Origin: an uncultured Candidatus Melainabacteria bacterium
Lineage (GTDB): Bacteria > Cyanobacteriota > Vampirovibrionia > Gastranaerophilales > Gastranaerophilaceae
Length of the DNA stretch: 64,000 nucleotides
Direction: 5' to 3'
Assembly: GCA_947364235.1 (NCBI GenBank)
Contig: CANARY010000006.1
Location: forward strand, 124,001-188,000
Shown one piece after another: positions 44,176 through 52,721 of this stretch. Positions within the stretch are counted from its first letter, which is position 1, and each line of letters starts with the position of its first letter. The notes under the pieces were generated by a model, which made no database searches, had not been told where the DNA came from, and saw only the letters and a list, made by a program, of their open reading frames with translations. Made by a program: the position numbers and the translations under genes.

Positions 44176-44787
44176 CTAAAATAAATATTTGATAAATCTG
44201 TTGAATATACCTTCGTTCTGGTTTCTTGAGATATTACCTCTGCCAGAAAGTGCAAACTGCAGATTTGAAACATTATAAGAATAAATCTCGCCATTAACAT
44301 TCAGCCATCTTGGGTCAACAACTCCGGTTACAATAAAATCCATTCTTTCGTTACCGTTAACAAGAGTTTTTTTACCTTGGACTGAGAGATTTCCATTTGG
44401 GAGCTGCTGTACAACCTGCACTGCAATTCTATCTCCAAACGCCATTTGCCTTGCTCCATTTGCAGAATTGGAAACTTCATTAGATCCGCCGAATCCATCA
44501 GAAGTTTTTAAAGAAGAAAGATGAAGCCAGTCTTTTAAAAATGAAGTAAACGAATCTACAGTATTAGAAGATTTTGTTGAAGCATAAGAAAGGTTATCAC
44601 TTACGGTAACATTTTCCTGCATAATAATTGAGAGCAAGTCTCCAATCTGATGAGCTTGAACACCTCCGAACAAAGATCTCGGAGTTCCCGCATAGTTTTG
44701 AGATGCGCCAAGTGTAAACAGAGATTCTGCGTTCACCGTCATAACTGTACTCATTAATATTGCTAAAATAATTAGTAATTTTTTCAT
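44176..44787 (-). CDS. flgH: Flagellar L-ring protein FlgH without lipobox
   Basis: FlgH forms the outer-membrane L-ring around the rod. The 203-aa product has SLFGGVQAHQIGDLLSIIMQENVTVSDN, MAFGDRIAVQVVQQLPNGNLSVQGKKTL and GVVDPRWLN. Family members are usually lipoproteins, but here the signal peptide (MKKLLIILAILMSTVMTVNA) has no Cys near the cleavage site, so anchoring by lipid is unlikely. Otherwise the length is normal. Confidence 0.94.
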   Translation of the reverse strand: MKKLLIILAILMSTVMTVNAESLFTLGASQNYAGTPRSLFGGVQAHQIGDLLSIIMQENVTVSDNLSYASTKSSNTVDSFTSFLKDWLHLSSLKTSDGFGGSNEVSNSANGARQMAFGDRIAVQVVQQLPNGNLSVQGKKTLVNGNERMDFIVTGVVDPRWLNVNGEIYSYNVSNLQFALSGRGNISRNQNEGIFNRFIKYLF

Positions 44788-44872
44788 ATCCTCTTCCTCA
44801 AGTCGTAAAACAGGTTATATTACATTAAACTTGTAGTTCTTATTCAAGCTAAGGTTGATTTCCCCATTACCC

Positions 44873-45145
44873 CTAGCACAAATACTCCGCTATAACACTT
44901 CTACCATACAGCATGCCGTATTTAATGTCATCATCTGAAATATTGAATTCTCCAATTTTTTTTGCACATTCTCTTACATCGTTAACATCAATTTTATCAA
45001 GCAGAGATGCAGCAGACGAAGTTTTTGTACCTTTAGAAATTTCTATCTGTTCCTGTTCTTCTGGTTTTGTAATGTTTTTATTTGACTTAAACGCGTTAAG
45101 AGCGCTGAATTGTTGTACTGAATTTGTTTGTATTCCTGATAACAT
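44873..45145 (-). CDS. 90-aa unknown protein inside the flagellar operon
   Basis: The ATG follows the stop codon of the flgJ-like gene with no gap; GGGAGG lies 10 nt upstream inside that gene. The first 45 residues are polar and probably disordered (NKNITKPEEQEQIEISKG); the rest has DVRECAKKIGEFNISDDDIKYGMLYGRSVIAEYLC. The helix pattern of the second half and the disordered start recall the anti-sigma factor FlgM, but the similarity is too slight to call. It could also be a rod or ring assembly factor. Confidence 0.7.
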   Translation of the reverse strand: MLSGIQTNSVQQFSALNAFKSNKNITKPEEQEQIEISKGTKTSSAASLLDKIDVNDVRECAKKIGEFNISDDDIKYGMLYGRSVIAEYLC

Positions 45146-45508
45146 TTATGACTGACCTCCCGCTACAAATTTTTCCATCTGTCTGTAAATACTTTCTGCA
45201 AATCCAAAGCTTGTCCTTGGGTTGCTTGCAATATCGTGCCCCATCTGCTGGTAAACAATTGATTTAAACGTATCAACATAAGGACTTTCTTTTCCAAAAA
45301 CACCGTCGCTTCTATCTACAGTTTTATCCATTTGAGAAAGCATCTTTGTAACAAAAATTGCTTCGAACTCTTGCGCAGCTTTTTTTAACTGCTCTTTAGA
45401 ATCACCAGATTCTTTAATTCTATTATAAAGCTGCTGGTCAGCGTTTACAGTCTGAGCATTATTAAGTCCGCTTTTTATTAAATCTATCGTTGGAGTACTA
45501 AAATCCAT
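45146..45508 (-). CDS. flgJ: FlgJ-type rod-binding protein (N-terminal domain only)
   Basis: The 120-aa product matches the N-terminal domain of FlgJ, which caps the growing rod: LKKAAQEFEAIFVTKMLSQMDKTV and ESPYVDTFKSIVYQQMGHDIA. The muramidase half found in enterobacterial FlgJ is missing; a separate transglycosylase gene heads the same operon at 49645. No signal peptide, as expected for a flagellar type III export substrate. Confidence 0.9.
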   Translation of the reverse strand: MDFSTPTIDLIKSGLNNAQTVNADQQLYNRIKESGDSKEQLKKAAQEFEAIFVTKMLSQMDKTVDRSDGVFGKESPYVDTFKSIVYQQMGHDIASNPRTSFGFAESIYRQMEKFVAGGQS

Positions 45509-45566
45509 ATTTCCCTCTTTTAATTTATAATGCCAATTCTGGTTAAATTAACATTTACTCCCCGTT

Positions 45567-46664
45567 CTATATTATTACCAAATCTGCCTGCAGGCTTCCT
45601 GATTTTTTAAGCGCTTGTAAAATTGAAATCAAATCAACAGGAGCCACGCCAATTGAGTTTAAAGCCCTGACTAAATCATTCAAATTGCTGTTAGCAGGCA
45701 TTGTAACCAAGCTTCCAGGAGCTTTTGCAATTTCAATATCAGAGTTTTCAAACCCTACCGTTGCACCGTTTGAAAAAGCATTCGGCTGCGAAATTTCTGT
45801 TGTTGACGAAACTGTAACAGTGATATTTCCGTGAGCAACAGCTGCCGGCAGAAGTTTTACATCAGAGCCTATTACAACAGTACCTGTTCTTTCGTTCACA
45901 ACAACTTTTGCTCTATCCATCGTTGGAGATACTTCAAGATTTTCTATAACAGAAAGGAATGTAACTCTGTCATTCACAAATCTTGCAGGGATTTCAACTC
46001 TTACAGAGCTTCCGTCTATTGCTTTTGCAGGTGCAACCTGAGAAACAGTATTTGCAATTCTCGAAACAAGAGTATAATCAGAACGGTCTATAGAAAGTGT
46101 TATTGAATTTTCATCACCAATTTCTGTATAAATATCGCGCTCAATAATTGCCCCGCCCGGAATTCTTCCAGTTGTTGTTATTGCAGTTCTTGCAGAAGAA
46201 CCGCCCGCTATTTTATTAATACCGCCTACAGATAAAGGACCTTGAGCAACGGCAACAGCTTCTCCGTTTGGAGCTTTTAAAATTGTTTGAACAAGGACTC
46301 CGCCTTCTAAGCTTTTACAATCAGCCATTGCAGAAACAGTTACATCAATTTTATCCCCATTCTTAGAAAAAGGCGGAACTGTTGCCGTAACAATTACAGC
46401 TGCAGAAGCACCTTTTTGAATATAGTTTTCCTGTTCTATAACAGTTCCTAAATTTCTTAAGAGCATTTTATTGGTAATCTGTGTTGAACGCGAATTATCA
46501 CCTGTTCCAGGTAAACCAACAACGATACCATAACCAACAAGCTGGTTCTCTCTAACTCCTTTAATATGAGTTAAATCCATTATCCTAACTTTTGCTTCAA
46601 TCGCATCTGCAGGTATTAATCCAGTTATTAAAATCATTAAAAATATTGCTAAAACTTTTTTCAT
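45567..46664 (-). CDS. flgI: Flagellar P-ring protein FlgI
   Basis: FlgI builds the periplasmic P-ring. The 365-aa product has a signal peptide (MKKVLAIFLMILITGLIPADAIEA), the start RIMDLTHIKGVRENQLVGYGIVVGLPGTGDN, and the C-terminus NDLVRALNSIGVAPVDLISILQALKKSGSLQADLVII, all typical. It confirms a rod that crosses peptidoglycan and an outer membrane. Confidence 0.97.
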   Translation of the reverse strand: MKKVLAIFLMILITGLIPADAIEAKVRIMDLTHIKGVRENQLVGYGIVVGLPGTGDNSRSTQITNKMLLRNLGTVIEQENYIQKGASAAVIVTATVPPFSKNGDKIDVTVSAMADCKSLEGGVLVQTILKAPNGEAVAVAQGPLSVGGINKIAGGSSARTAITTTGRIPGGAIIERDIYTEIGDENSITLSIDRSDYTLVSRIANTVSQVAPAKAIDGSSVRVEIPARFVNDRVTFLSVIENLEVSPTMDRAKVVVNERTGTVVIGSDVKLLPAAVAHGNITVTVSSTTEISQPNAFSNGATVGFENSDIEIAKAPGSLVTMPANSNLNDLVRALNSIGVAPVDLISILQALKKSGSLQADLVII

Positions 46665-46685
46665 ATACTTACCTATGTTATTTCC

Positions 46686-47390
46686 TTAAATATTTACAAG
46701 AACCTTGTTTTCCCCAATCACTTTACCATTATAAACTTTTTTGTAATTCTTGTTTTCGACATTCACATAATCCCCTGTCATCCCGTCTGCCATTGCCGTT
46801 CCGTCTATCGTAATCATTACCGAGCCGTTTGAAACAAAGAAAATCCTTACATCTCCGTTTCTTGCCACGTCAGGACGCATTTTTACAAACCTTTTATCTA
46901 AAACTTCGCCTTTTTGAAAAGCTTTTTTTGTTGTGATTTCTTTTTCAAGCATTTTTTCTGAAAGAACATAATTCATTCTCAAAGAAACATCAACTTTTTT
47001 AAGCTCTGTACAATCTTTAGTAATAGCTTGTTCTCGATTAATAAAATCGCTTGCAACAAGAACTTCTTTATAAACTGTTGTTTGAACCGGAAGATTAAGA
47101 GTTTTTACAAAAGCGTCATTAACATAAATATCAACTCTTTTTATATCTCTTGGAACAACTTTATCGCCGCCTTGAACAATTTTATAAGAGATTTTACCAT
47201 CAGGAAGCTGAAGCTGCGCAAAAGGTGTTGCAGAAACTTTAACTTCAACTTCACCATCTGTCATTTTTTTATATCCGCTTTCAAGAATTTTTGCAACAGA
47301 AGTTTTAACATCAGCAGAAGTCAACACCTGTGCGTTAGCGCCTAATGCTGAAATCATCATTATTAATACTGTTGTTAAAAGTTTATTCAT
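46686..47390 (-). CDS. flgA: P-ring assembly chaperone FlgA
   Basis: FlgA is a periplasmic chaperone for FlgI. The 234-aa product has a signal peptide (ending ALGANA) and a C-terminal SAF domain followed by a beta-clip region: KAFQKGEVLDKRFVKMRPDVARN, SVMITIDGTAMADG and VYNGKVIGENKVLV. It lies directly before flgI in the operon, as usual. Confidence 0.9.
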   Translation of the reverse strand: MNKLLTTVLIMMISALGANAQVLTSADVKTSVAKILESGYKKMTDGEVEVKVSATPFAQLQLPDGKISYKIVQGGDKVVPRDIKRVDIYVNDAFVKTLNLPVQTTVYKEVLVASDFINREQAITKDCTELKKVDVSLRMNYVLSEKMLEKEITTKKAFQKGEVLDKRFVKMRPDVARNGDVRIFFVSNGSVMITIDGTAMADGMTGDYVNVENKNYKKVYNGKVIGENKVLVNI

Positions 47391-47456
47391 TAGTATCCTC
47401 TAAAAGTCCGGTTTGCAGCCCCTATTCAAGCTGAGATTTATTTACCCTTTACCCCT

Positions 47457-48242
47457 TTAACCCATTTGGTTTGTTATCTGCAAAATATTACTTGAAGAAT
47501 TAATCAGTTTTGAGTTAGATTCAAACGCTCTTTCTGCCTTAATCAAGCCTACAAGTTCATCAACAATCTGAACATTCGAACCTTCAAGCATACATTGCTG
47601 AATTAACCCAAGCCCGTTCTGCCCCGGAGTATCCTGAACAGGGTTTCCTGATGCTTGAGTTTCTTTATACAAGTTATGACCTATCGACAAAAGCCCTGAC
47701 GGGTTCTGGAATTTAACCAGCTGCAAAGAGCCTACTGTTGACTGCTGAGTCTGACCAGGAAGAGTTACAGATATGTTACCATCTTGAGTAATAGTAATTT
47801 CTGTTGCATCTCTTGGAATAGACACAGAAGGCTGAATCAAAAGCCCGTCATTTGTACAAAGCTGACCAAGAGAGTCAACCTGAAGGCAGCCGTCACGAGT
47901 ATAAGCAAGCGAACCATCTTCTTTCATAACCTGCAAAAAGCCTTCACCTTCAATTTCAATATCAAGCTGCCTTCCGGTTGAAACCGCAATACCTTGAGTA
48001 AATACTCTTGTTGTAGCAGCAGTTTTTACACCAAGCCCGATTTCTACACCAACAGGCTGATAAGTACCCTGGTTCATCAAAGCACCTGGAGTTCTAACCG
48101 CTTGAGAAAGCAAATCCTGGAACTCAATTCTTGATTTCTTAAAACCTGTTGTATTAACGTTTGCAACATTGTTTGCAATAACATCAAGATAATTCTGCTG
48201 TGCTATCATACCTGTTGCTGCTGTTGTTAAAGCTCTTAACAT
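47457..48242 (-). CDS. flgG: Flagellar distal rod protein FlgG
   Basis: The 261-aa product has the rod motif MIAQQNYLDVIANNVANVNTTGFKK, QDLLSQAVRTPG, GEGFLQV and the C-terminal NVQIVDELVGLIKAERAFESNSKLI, with length matching FlgG. It forms the distal rod that passes the P- and L-rings. Confidence 0.96.
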   Translation of the reverse strand: MLRALTTAATGMIAQQNYLDVIANNVANVNTTGFKKSRIEFQDLLSQAVRTPGALMNQGTYQPVGVEIGLGVKTAATTRVFTQGIAVSTGRQLDIEIEGEGFLQVMKEDGSLAYTRDGCLQVDSLGQLCTNDGLLIQPSVSIPRDATEITITQDGNISVTLPGQTQQSTVGSLQLVKFQNPSGLLSIGHNLYKETQASGNPVQDTPGQNGLGLIQQCMLEGSNVQIVDELVGLIKAERAFESNSKLINSSSNILQITNQMG

Positions 48243-48272
48243 CTTATTTCCTCTTCTCCAAGTCTTATATTA

Positions 48273-49097
48273 TTAAACTCTTATACGCCCTACAGAAACT
48301 GCCTGCGAAAGCATATCACTATTTGTACTTACAAGTTTTGCAAGGCTCTCATAGTTTCTGGTTGTATTTATTGTATTAATCATTTCTTTGATTACATTAG
48401 AATTCGAAAGCTCTAATGAACCTTGCTGAACAGAGAACTTCTCTGCTCTAAGCTCTGGATTATTAATCGTATCACGCGGAATAAATCTCGCATCACCAAT
48501 TTCAAACAAATCATCCTTGTCAGAAAAATCACAAATTGCAATTGTCTGCATAGGAATTTTCTGATTGTAAGAATTCATCTCTATATTACCGCTCTCACCG
48601 ATGATAATTTCCATCTTGTCTCTAATAAGTTCAGGATCTAGATCCTCAGGAATCATTCGAATTCGCCTGTTATTAACATCCAAAACATATTCACCCTGTT
48701 TAGTAACAAGATAGTCTTCGCTATTCACAGTAAAAGAACCGTTTCTTGTATAAGAAATCTGACCGTCTGCATTTTGCAGCTTAAAAAAGCCGTCGCCTTC
48801 AATCGCCACATCATAAGGATTTCCCGTTCTATTTAAAGCACCTTGAGAAAAATCGTGAGTAAACTGCATACTCTGACTTCCCACACTTAAGCTTCCTAAA
48901 TAGCTGCTTTCATCAGTGTTTCTAATAATTGAACCCTGCTGATTATATACAGCTGACTGCATTACATCTTTAAAACGCAAAGAACCTTTTTTATATCCTA
49001 TTGTATTCACATTTGCAAGATTATTTGCAGTGTTATCATTCATATCCATAAGAGCGAGCATGCCATTCGCTGCAGATTCAAGACTTCTTACAATCAT
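48273..49097 (-). CDS. flgF: Flagellar rod protein of the FlgF/FlgG family
   Basis: The 274-aa product has NTANNLANVNTIGYKKGSLRFKDVM, VAIEGDGFFKL and a C-terminal ELSNSNVIKEMINTINTTRNYESL. It lies before flgG and is closest to FlgF by position. The stop of the upstream transglycosylase gene overlaps its ATG by 1 nt (TAATG). Confidence 0.92.
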   Translation of the reverse strand: MIVRSLESAANGMLALMDMNDNTANNLANVNTIGYKKGSLRFKDVMQSAVYNQQGSIIRNTDESSYLGSLSVGSQSMQFTHDFSQGALNRTGNPYDVAIEGDGFFKLQNADGQISYTRNGSFTVNSEDYLVTKQGEYVLDVNNRRIRMIPEDLDPELIRDKMEIIIGESGNIEMNSYNQKIPMQTIAICDFSDKDDLFEIGDARFIPRDTINNPELRAEKFSVQQGSLELSNSNVIKEMINTINTTRNYESLAKLVSTNSDMLSQAVSVGRIRV

Positions 49098-49645
49098 TAG
49101 TTCGCTCCTTTCATATTGTCATAATTACTTAAAACTTTTTTTACATAATTTTGCGTTTCAGCATACGGAGGAATTCCGCCATACTTCTTAACAGCATTTG
49201 GCCCGGCATTATAAGCGGCAAGCGCAAGAGATTTGTTATTATCAAATCTATCCATCAAACCTTTCAGGTATTTAGTTCCGCCCATAATATTTTGTTCTGC
49301 ATCGTAAGCATTCTTAACCCCAAGCCCCTCAGCAGTTGCAGGCATAAGCTGCATAAGCCCCATAGCTCCGCAATGAGAAGTTGCATTCGGATTAAACCCT
49401 GATTCTTGATTAATTACAGCTTTGACAAAATCAGAGTCTAATCCATTTTTATCCGCATACTTTTCGATCAAATTTTCAATCTCTGTACGTGAAGCTTTTG
49501 TTGGATTTGCCTGGTTTTCAATTGACGAATCTAAGATTTTTTGAAAATCTTCATCCGGTTTAACCCCATACGACATCAATGATTGAAACCTGTTTTCAAT
49601 CGCATTAATTCGCTGCAAAGTTATGTCTAAACCCGTAAGATTCAT
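49097..49645 (-). CDS. Lytic transglycosylase (SLT domain), first flagellar operon gene
   Basis: The 182-aa product has an SLT/goose-lysozyme-like domain: INQESGFNPNATSHCGAMGLMQLMPATAEGLG with the catalytic Glu, GGTKYLKGLMDRF and LALAAYNAGPNAVKKYGG. It should cut peptidoglycan to let the rod through. It has no signal peptide, so it probably leaves through the flagellar export apparatus, replacing the missing muramidase half of FlgJ. GAGGAAGG precedes the ATG. Confidence 0.9.
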   Translation of the reverse strand: MNLTGLDITLQRINAIENRFQSLMSYGVKPDEDFQKILDSSIENQANPTKASRTEIENLIEKYADKNGLDSDFVKAVINQESGFNPNATSHCGAMGLMQLMPATAEGLGVKNAYDAEQNIMGGTKYLKGLMDRFDNNKSLALAAYNAGPNAVKKYGGIPPYAETQNYVKKVLSNYDNMKGAN

Positions 49646-49713
49646 CTTACGCCCTTCCTCTTATTTGCCGGCTTAATCCAGCATACATTACCTACCAAGT
49701 CTACAATACCAGT

Positions 49714-49742
49714 GTATTATATATGGCATGGCTTAGCATCAA
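49714..49742 (-). promoter_or_regulatory. Sigma-70-type promoter of the large flagellar operon
   Basis: On the minus strand TTGATG (49742-49737) is followed after 17 nt by TAATAC (49719-49714), 68 nt before the first ATG. I see no sigma-54 or clear sigma-28 promoter. Confidence 0.5.
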
Positions 49743-49768
49743 TCCAGGGGTTGAAATTTATAAAAGTA

Positions 49769-49788
49769 TATAGACCATACGGTCTATA
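49769..49788 (-). terminator. Hairpin at the end of the TPR gene
   Basis: TATAGACC and GGTCTATA form a perfect 8-bp stem with a 4-nt loop. The TPR stop codon lies inside the stem, and TACTTTTAT follows on the minus strand. It is a weak terminator or a dyad operator for the flagellar operon promoter 30 nt away. Confidence 0.45.
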
Positions 49789-50554
49789 CAAGGGTTAATG
49801 AATTGTCTTTTGAAAAATACTCAGCCCTCAGCTCATTTATTCTTTCACGAGCAAAAATCGCATCTTCAGAAAACTGTTTCAGCTCTAAAAACTTTTTATA
49901 ATACCTGATTGCATCTTTATATTTGCCAAGTTTATCAAAACTCATAGCAATGCCGAGATAAGCTTTATAATAATCCGGATTTCGTTTTATAAGCTTAAAG
50001 AAAGTTTTTGAAGCTTCCATAAAATTACCAAGCCCCATAAGCATAGCACCTTTATTATAATAAGCTTTCAAAAACTCAGGATTAGTTTCAATAATTTTAT
50101 TATAAATCATTAAGGATAAATCAGCTTCGTCAACAAGTTCGTGCGCAATAGCAAGCTGAATCTGAGCTTCAAGATTTTCTTTATTAATCAAAATAGCTTT
50201 AATCAAATACTCTATTGCTCCTTCCGGATTGCCATCCAAAAGATGGCACACTCCAAGCTCAAAAAAGTATGCATCATTACTGTCATCTATTTTAACAAGC
50301 TTGAGAAGAGTAGAAATTGCTTTTTTGTAATCTTTTAAATATTTGTACGATTCTGCAAGCCCCAAATACGCCTTTACCTCTGCCCTATCAAGCATAATAG
50401 CCTGCAAATAATTTTGAACAGCCTCTTTGTACATTTTTGCAAATCGAAGCGCGTCTGCTTTTACGCACAAACTATAAGATTGAGAACGAGCCTGAATATT
50501 AACCCTTTCTACAACTTTTGCCAAATTTTTATCTATAGTCGCATCAATCCGCAT
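49784..50554 (-). CDS. Soluble TPR-repeat protein
   Basis: The start is placed at the ATG at 50554, after GGGAGAG; ten more codons upstream lack a ribosome binding site. The 256-aa product consists of about six TPR units (EAVQNYLQAIMLDRAEVKAYLGLAESY, KAISTLLKLVKIDD, AIEYLIKAILIN, EASKTFFKLIKRNPDYYKAYLGIA, DAIRYYKKFLELKQ). There is no signal peptide. It lies between the flagellar operon and an oppositely transcribed decarboxylase, so a role in flagellar assembly is possible but unproven. Confidence 0.85.
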   Translation of the reverse strand: MRIDATIDKNLAKVVERVNIQARSQSYSLCVKADALRFAKMYKEAVQNYLQAIMLDRAEVKAYLGLAESYKYLKDYKKAISTLLKLVKIDDSNDAYFFELGVCHLLDGNPEGAIEYLIKAILINKENLEAQIQLAIAHELVDEADLSLMIYNKIIETNPEFLKAYYNKGAMLMGLGNFMEASKTFFKLIKRNPDYYKAYLGIAMSFDKLGKYKDAIRYYKKFLELKQFSEDAIFARERINELRAEYFSKDNSLTLV

Positions 50555-50702
50555 TATACTCTCTCCCACTTGTATAATACACAATTGAGGCTATGTTAGT
50601 AACGACCGAAAGATTGAAACTAAAATAAATCCAAAGATTAATATTTTAATAGCAAATTTTATTTTTTTCGAGTATTATATTGGATAAAAGGGGTAAACTA
50701 GA

Positions 50703-52145
50703 TTGGCTAAAGATACAAAACAAAATCACGATATAAAAGAATCAACCAAAATCAAAGCTCCAATTGTAGAAGCTTTGAAAACTGCGTATGACAACCCGAC
50801 TTATCAGTTCCATATTCCGGGTCATACAAAAGGAAAAGCTATATTCAAAGATTTTAGAAAACTAATCGGCGAAAAAGCCCTAAGTGTTGATACTACAGAT
50901 GAATTTGACAACTTAGGAACTCTTCACCCTGCAACAGGTCCTATTAAAGAAGCACAAGAACTTGCAGCAGAAGCTTTCGGCGCAAAGAAAACATTCTTTC
51001 TCCTAAATGGTTCAACAGCAGGCAATTTAGCCCTTGCTATGGCTCTAACCAAAAAAGGACAGAAAGTAATTGTAAATAGAAACTGCCACCGTTCAATTCT
51101 TACTGGATTAATAATTTCCGGAGCTGAACCTATTTGGATTTGCCCTAATAGAATAGAAGATTGGTCAGTCTGGGGAAATATCAGCGCAGAAACTATTGAA
51201 AAAACTTTAATCGAAAACCCTGATACTGCAATGGTCTGGATTACAAACCCAACTTACGAAGGCGTTGTATCAGATATAAAATCAATAAGTGCAGTTTGTA
51301 AAAAATATAACGTTCCATTCATCGTAGACGAAGCTCACGGATGCCTCTGGAACTTTAACAAACATCTGCCGGAAACAGCATTAAAACTCGGAGCTGACGC
51401 TGTTGTTCATTCACTTCATAAAACAGGCGGAAGCATGAGCCAGAGCTCTATGCTCCATATTGCAAAAAACTCCTGTTTAGACGTAAATGCAATAGAAAAA
51501 GCGTTAAAGCTTTTACACACAACAAGCCCGTCATTAATGCTTCTTGCAAGTCTTGACGCAGCAAGAGCAAACCTTCAATCAAAAAACGGACAAAACCTTT
51601 TAGATAGAGCTGTTAAAAACGCTAAATATCTGCGCACAAGGCTTGATAACATCCCAAACCTGCATCAGCTTAAAGGTGATTTCGGATACAAAACAGATGT
51701 TACAAAAGTCTTTATAAAAATAGACGGACTCTCAGGTAAAAGACTTGAATCTATCCTTGAAATTGATTTTAATATTGAAGTCGAATCTGCTTCTGATATA
51801 GGCGTTTTAATACTTTGCAACCTTGGCAACAAGCGTTCTGATTTCAAATATCTTGCCGATTGTCTTGAAAAAATCGCTTCAACAAATTATCAAGATATTT
51901 ATTACCTTGAAAAACGCAAACACATGCCTATGCTGGAGCCTCAAATTAAAATGAGCCTTAGAGAAGCATTTTACTCAGAAAAAGAAACTATCAAAAAAGA
52001 AGATGCAATCGGCAGAATATCCGCAGAAGTCGTTGCCGAATGCCCGCCGGGAATTTCAATTTTACTGCCTGGAGAATTAATCACAGAAGAACATTTGCCG
52101 TATCTTAATGATTACAAAACTCTGGATGTAATTGTCAATGGCTAA
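50703..52145 (+). CDS. PLP-dependent Orn/Lys/Arg decarboxylase
   Basis: The frame has no ATG near its start and begins with TTG at 50703 after AAAAGGGG. The 480-aa product is a fold type I decarboxylase: HIPGHTKG at the N-terminus, DEFDNLGTLHPATGPIKEA, FFLLNGSTAGN, IVDEAHG with the pyridine-nitrogen Asp, and VVHSLHKTGG with the PLP lysine. The C-terminal part (AVVAECPPGISILLPGE) is also typical. The length fits the short cyanobacterial/Bacillus type. The substrate could be arginine, lysine or ornithine, giving a polyamine precursor. Confidence 0.9.
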   Translation: MAKDTKQNHDIKESTKIKAPIVEALKTAYDNPTYQFHIPGHTKGKAIFKDFRKLIGEKALSVDTTDEFDNLGTLHPATGPIKEAQELAAEAFGAKKTFFLLNGSTAGNLALAMALTKKGQKVIVNRNCHRSILTGLIISGAEPIWICPNRIEDWSVWGNISAETIEKTLIENPDTAMVWITNPTYEGVVSDIKSISAVCKKYNVPFIVDEAHGCLWNFNKHLPETALKLGADAVVHSLHKTGGSMSQSSMLHIAKNSCLDVNAIEKALKLLHTTSPSLMLLASLDAARANLQSKNGQNLLDRAVKNAKYLRTRLDNIPNLHQLKGDFGYKTDVTKVFIKIDGLSGKRLESILEIDFNIEVESASDIGVLILCNLGNKRSDFKYLADCLEKIASTNYQDIYYLEKRKHMPMLEPQIKMSLREAFYSEKETIKKEDAIGRISAEVVAECPPGISILLPGELITEEHLPYLNDYKTLDVIVNG

Positions 52146-52566
52146 AAAGAAGAAATCTTCTAATAAAACAATCCACTTTATCATTACATTTCTGTTGATG
52201 GTTACCGGAGTGTACTATTTTGGACTGAACTACGTTCCCCAAAAATGGTATGAAACACAGCAGATGATGCCTAATCAAGTTGAAGCATATTACCAGAACC
52301 AATGGTGTACACCAGATTTTGGACGCAAAGAAGCTGTTCTCTGGGACATGACAAGAGTTGACTGCCTTACAAAAGATTACGCAATTGAGTTTGACTTTGC
52401 TAAAAAATGGGCAGAAAGCATTGGACAAGCATTATATTATTCCAAACTTACAGGAAAATCACCCGCAGTAGTCTTAATACTAACAAATCCTGGTGATTAC
52501 AAATACGTAAAAAGAATTGAACGTCTCGATAATGGAATAAAAATATTTTTAGTGAAAGCTTACTAA
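52138..52566 (+). CDS. Membrane-anchored PD-(D/E)XK nuclease-like protein
   Basis: The start is the ATG at 52138, overlapping the decarboxylase by 8 nt. The 142-aa product has a Lys-rich start, one membrane helix (FIITFLLMVTGVYYFGLNYV), then DMTRVDCLTKDYAIEFDFAKKWAESIGQALYYSKLTGKSPAVVLIL. The order E/D, D-x-L-T, A-I-E-x-D-x-A-x-K-W and G-Q-A-L-x-Y recalls a small family with a restriction endonuclease-like fold. The Asp, Glu and Lys needed for a metal site seem present. Function unknown. Confidence 0.7.
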   Translation: MAKKKKSSNKTIHFIITFLLMVTGVYYFGLNYVPQKWYETQQMMPNQVEAYYQNQWCTPDFGRKEAVLWDMTRVDCLTKDYAIEFDFAKKWAESIGQALYYSKLTGKSPAVVLILTNPGDYKYVKRIERLDNGIKIFLVKAY

Positions 52567-52570
52567 AAAA

Positions 52571-52668
52571 AACCATTGCAAAACGGGCATTAGAAGAAAG
52601 AGTGTCCAGCAATGGTTATGCGCAAACCAGCAAGCTATAATTATTAAAATACCATCTCTAGCTGGTTT
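52571..52668 (+). ncRNA. Two strong inverted repeats, possible structured RNA
   Basis: AACCATTGC (52571) pairs with GCAATGGTT (52609), and inside it GGGCAT pairs with GTGTCC. A second repeat, AAACCAGC (52624) with GCTGGTTT (52661), follows at once. Neither is followed by a T-run, so plain termination is unlikely. It could be a small RNA or a leader controlling the XRE gene downstream. I do not recognise a family. Confidence 0.4.
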
Positions 52669-52691
52669 TATACTAATTATAACGGGTGGCA

Positions 52692-52715
52692 GTCAAAGTG
52701 TCAACATGTCATCAT
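52692..52715 (+). repeat. Three tandem 8-bp repeats before the XRE gene
   Basis: GTCAAAGT, GTCAACAT and GTCATCAT stand end to end, 6 nt before the ATG at 52722. Tandem short sites here may be an operator for self-regulation by the XRE protein. Confidence 0.4.
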
Positions 52716-52721
52716 AGTGTT

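Noticed and set aside
49646..49783. Sigma-54 or sigma-28 promoter for the flagellar operon
   Set aside because: A GCCGGCAAATAA stretch resembles the sigma-28 -10 but has no matching -35; TGG/TTGC pairs have wrong spacing. A sigma-70 type fits better.
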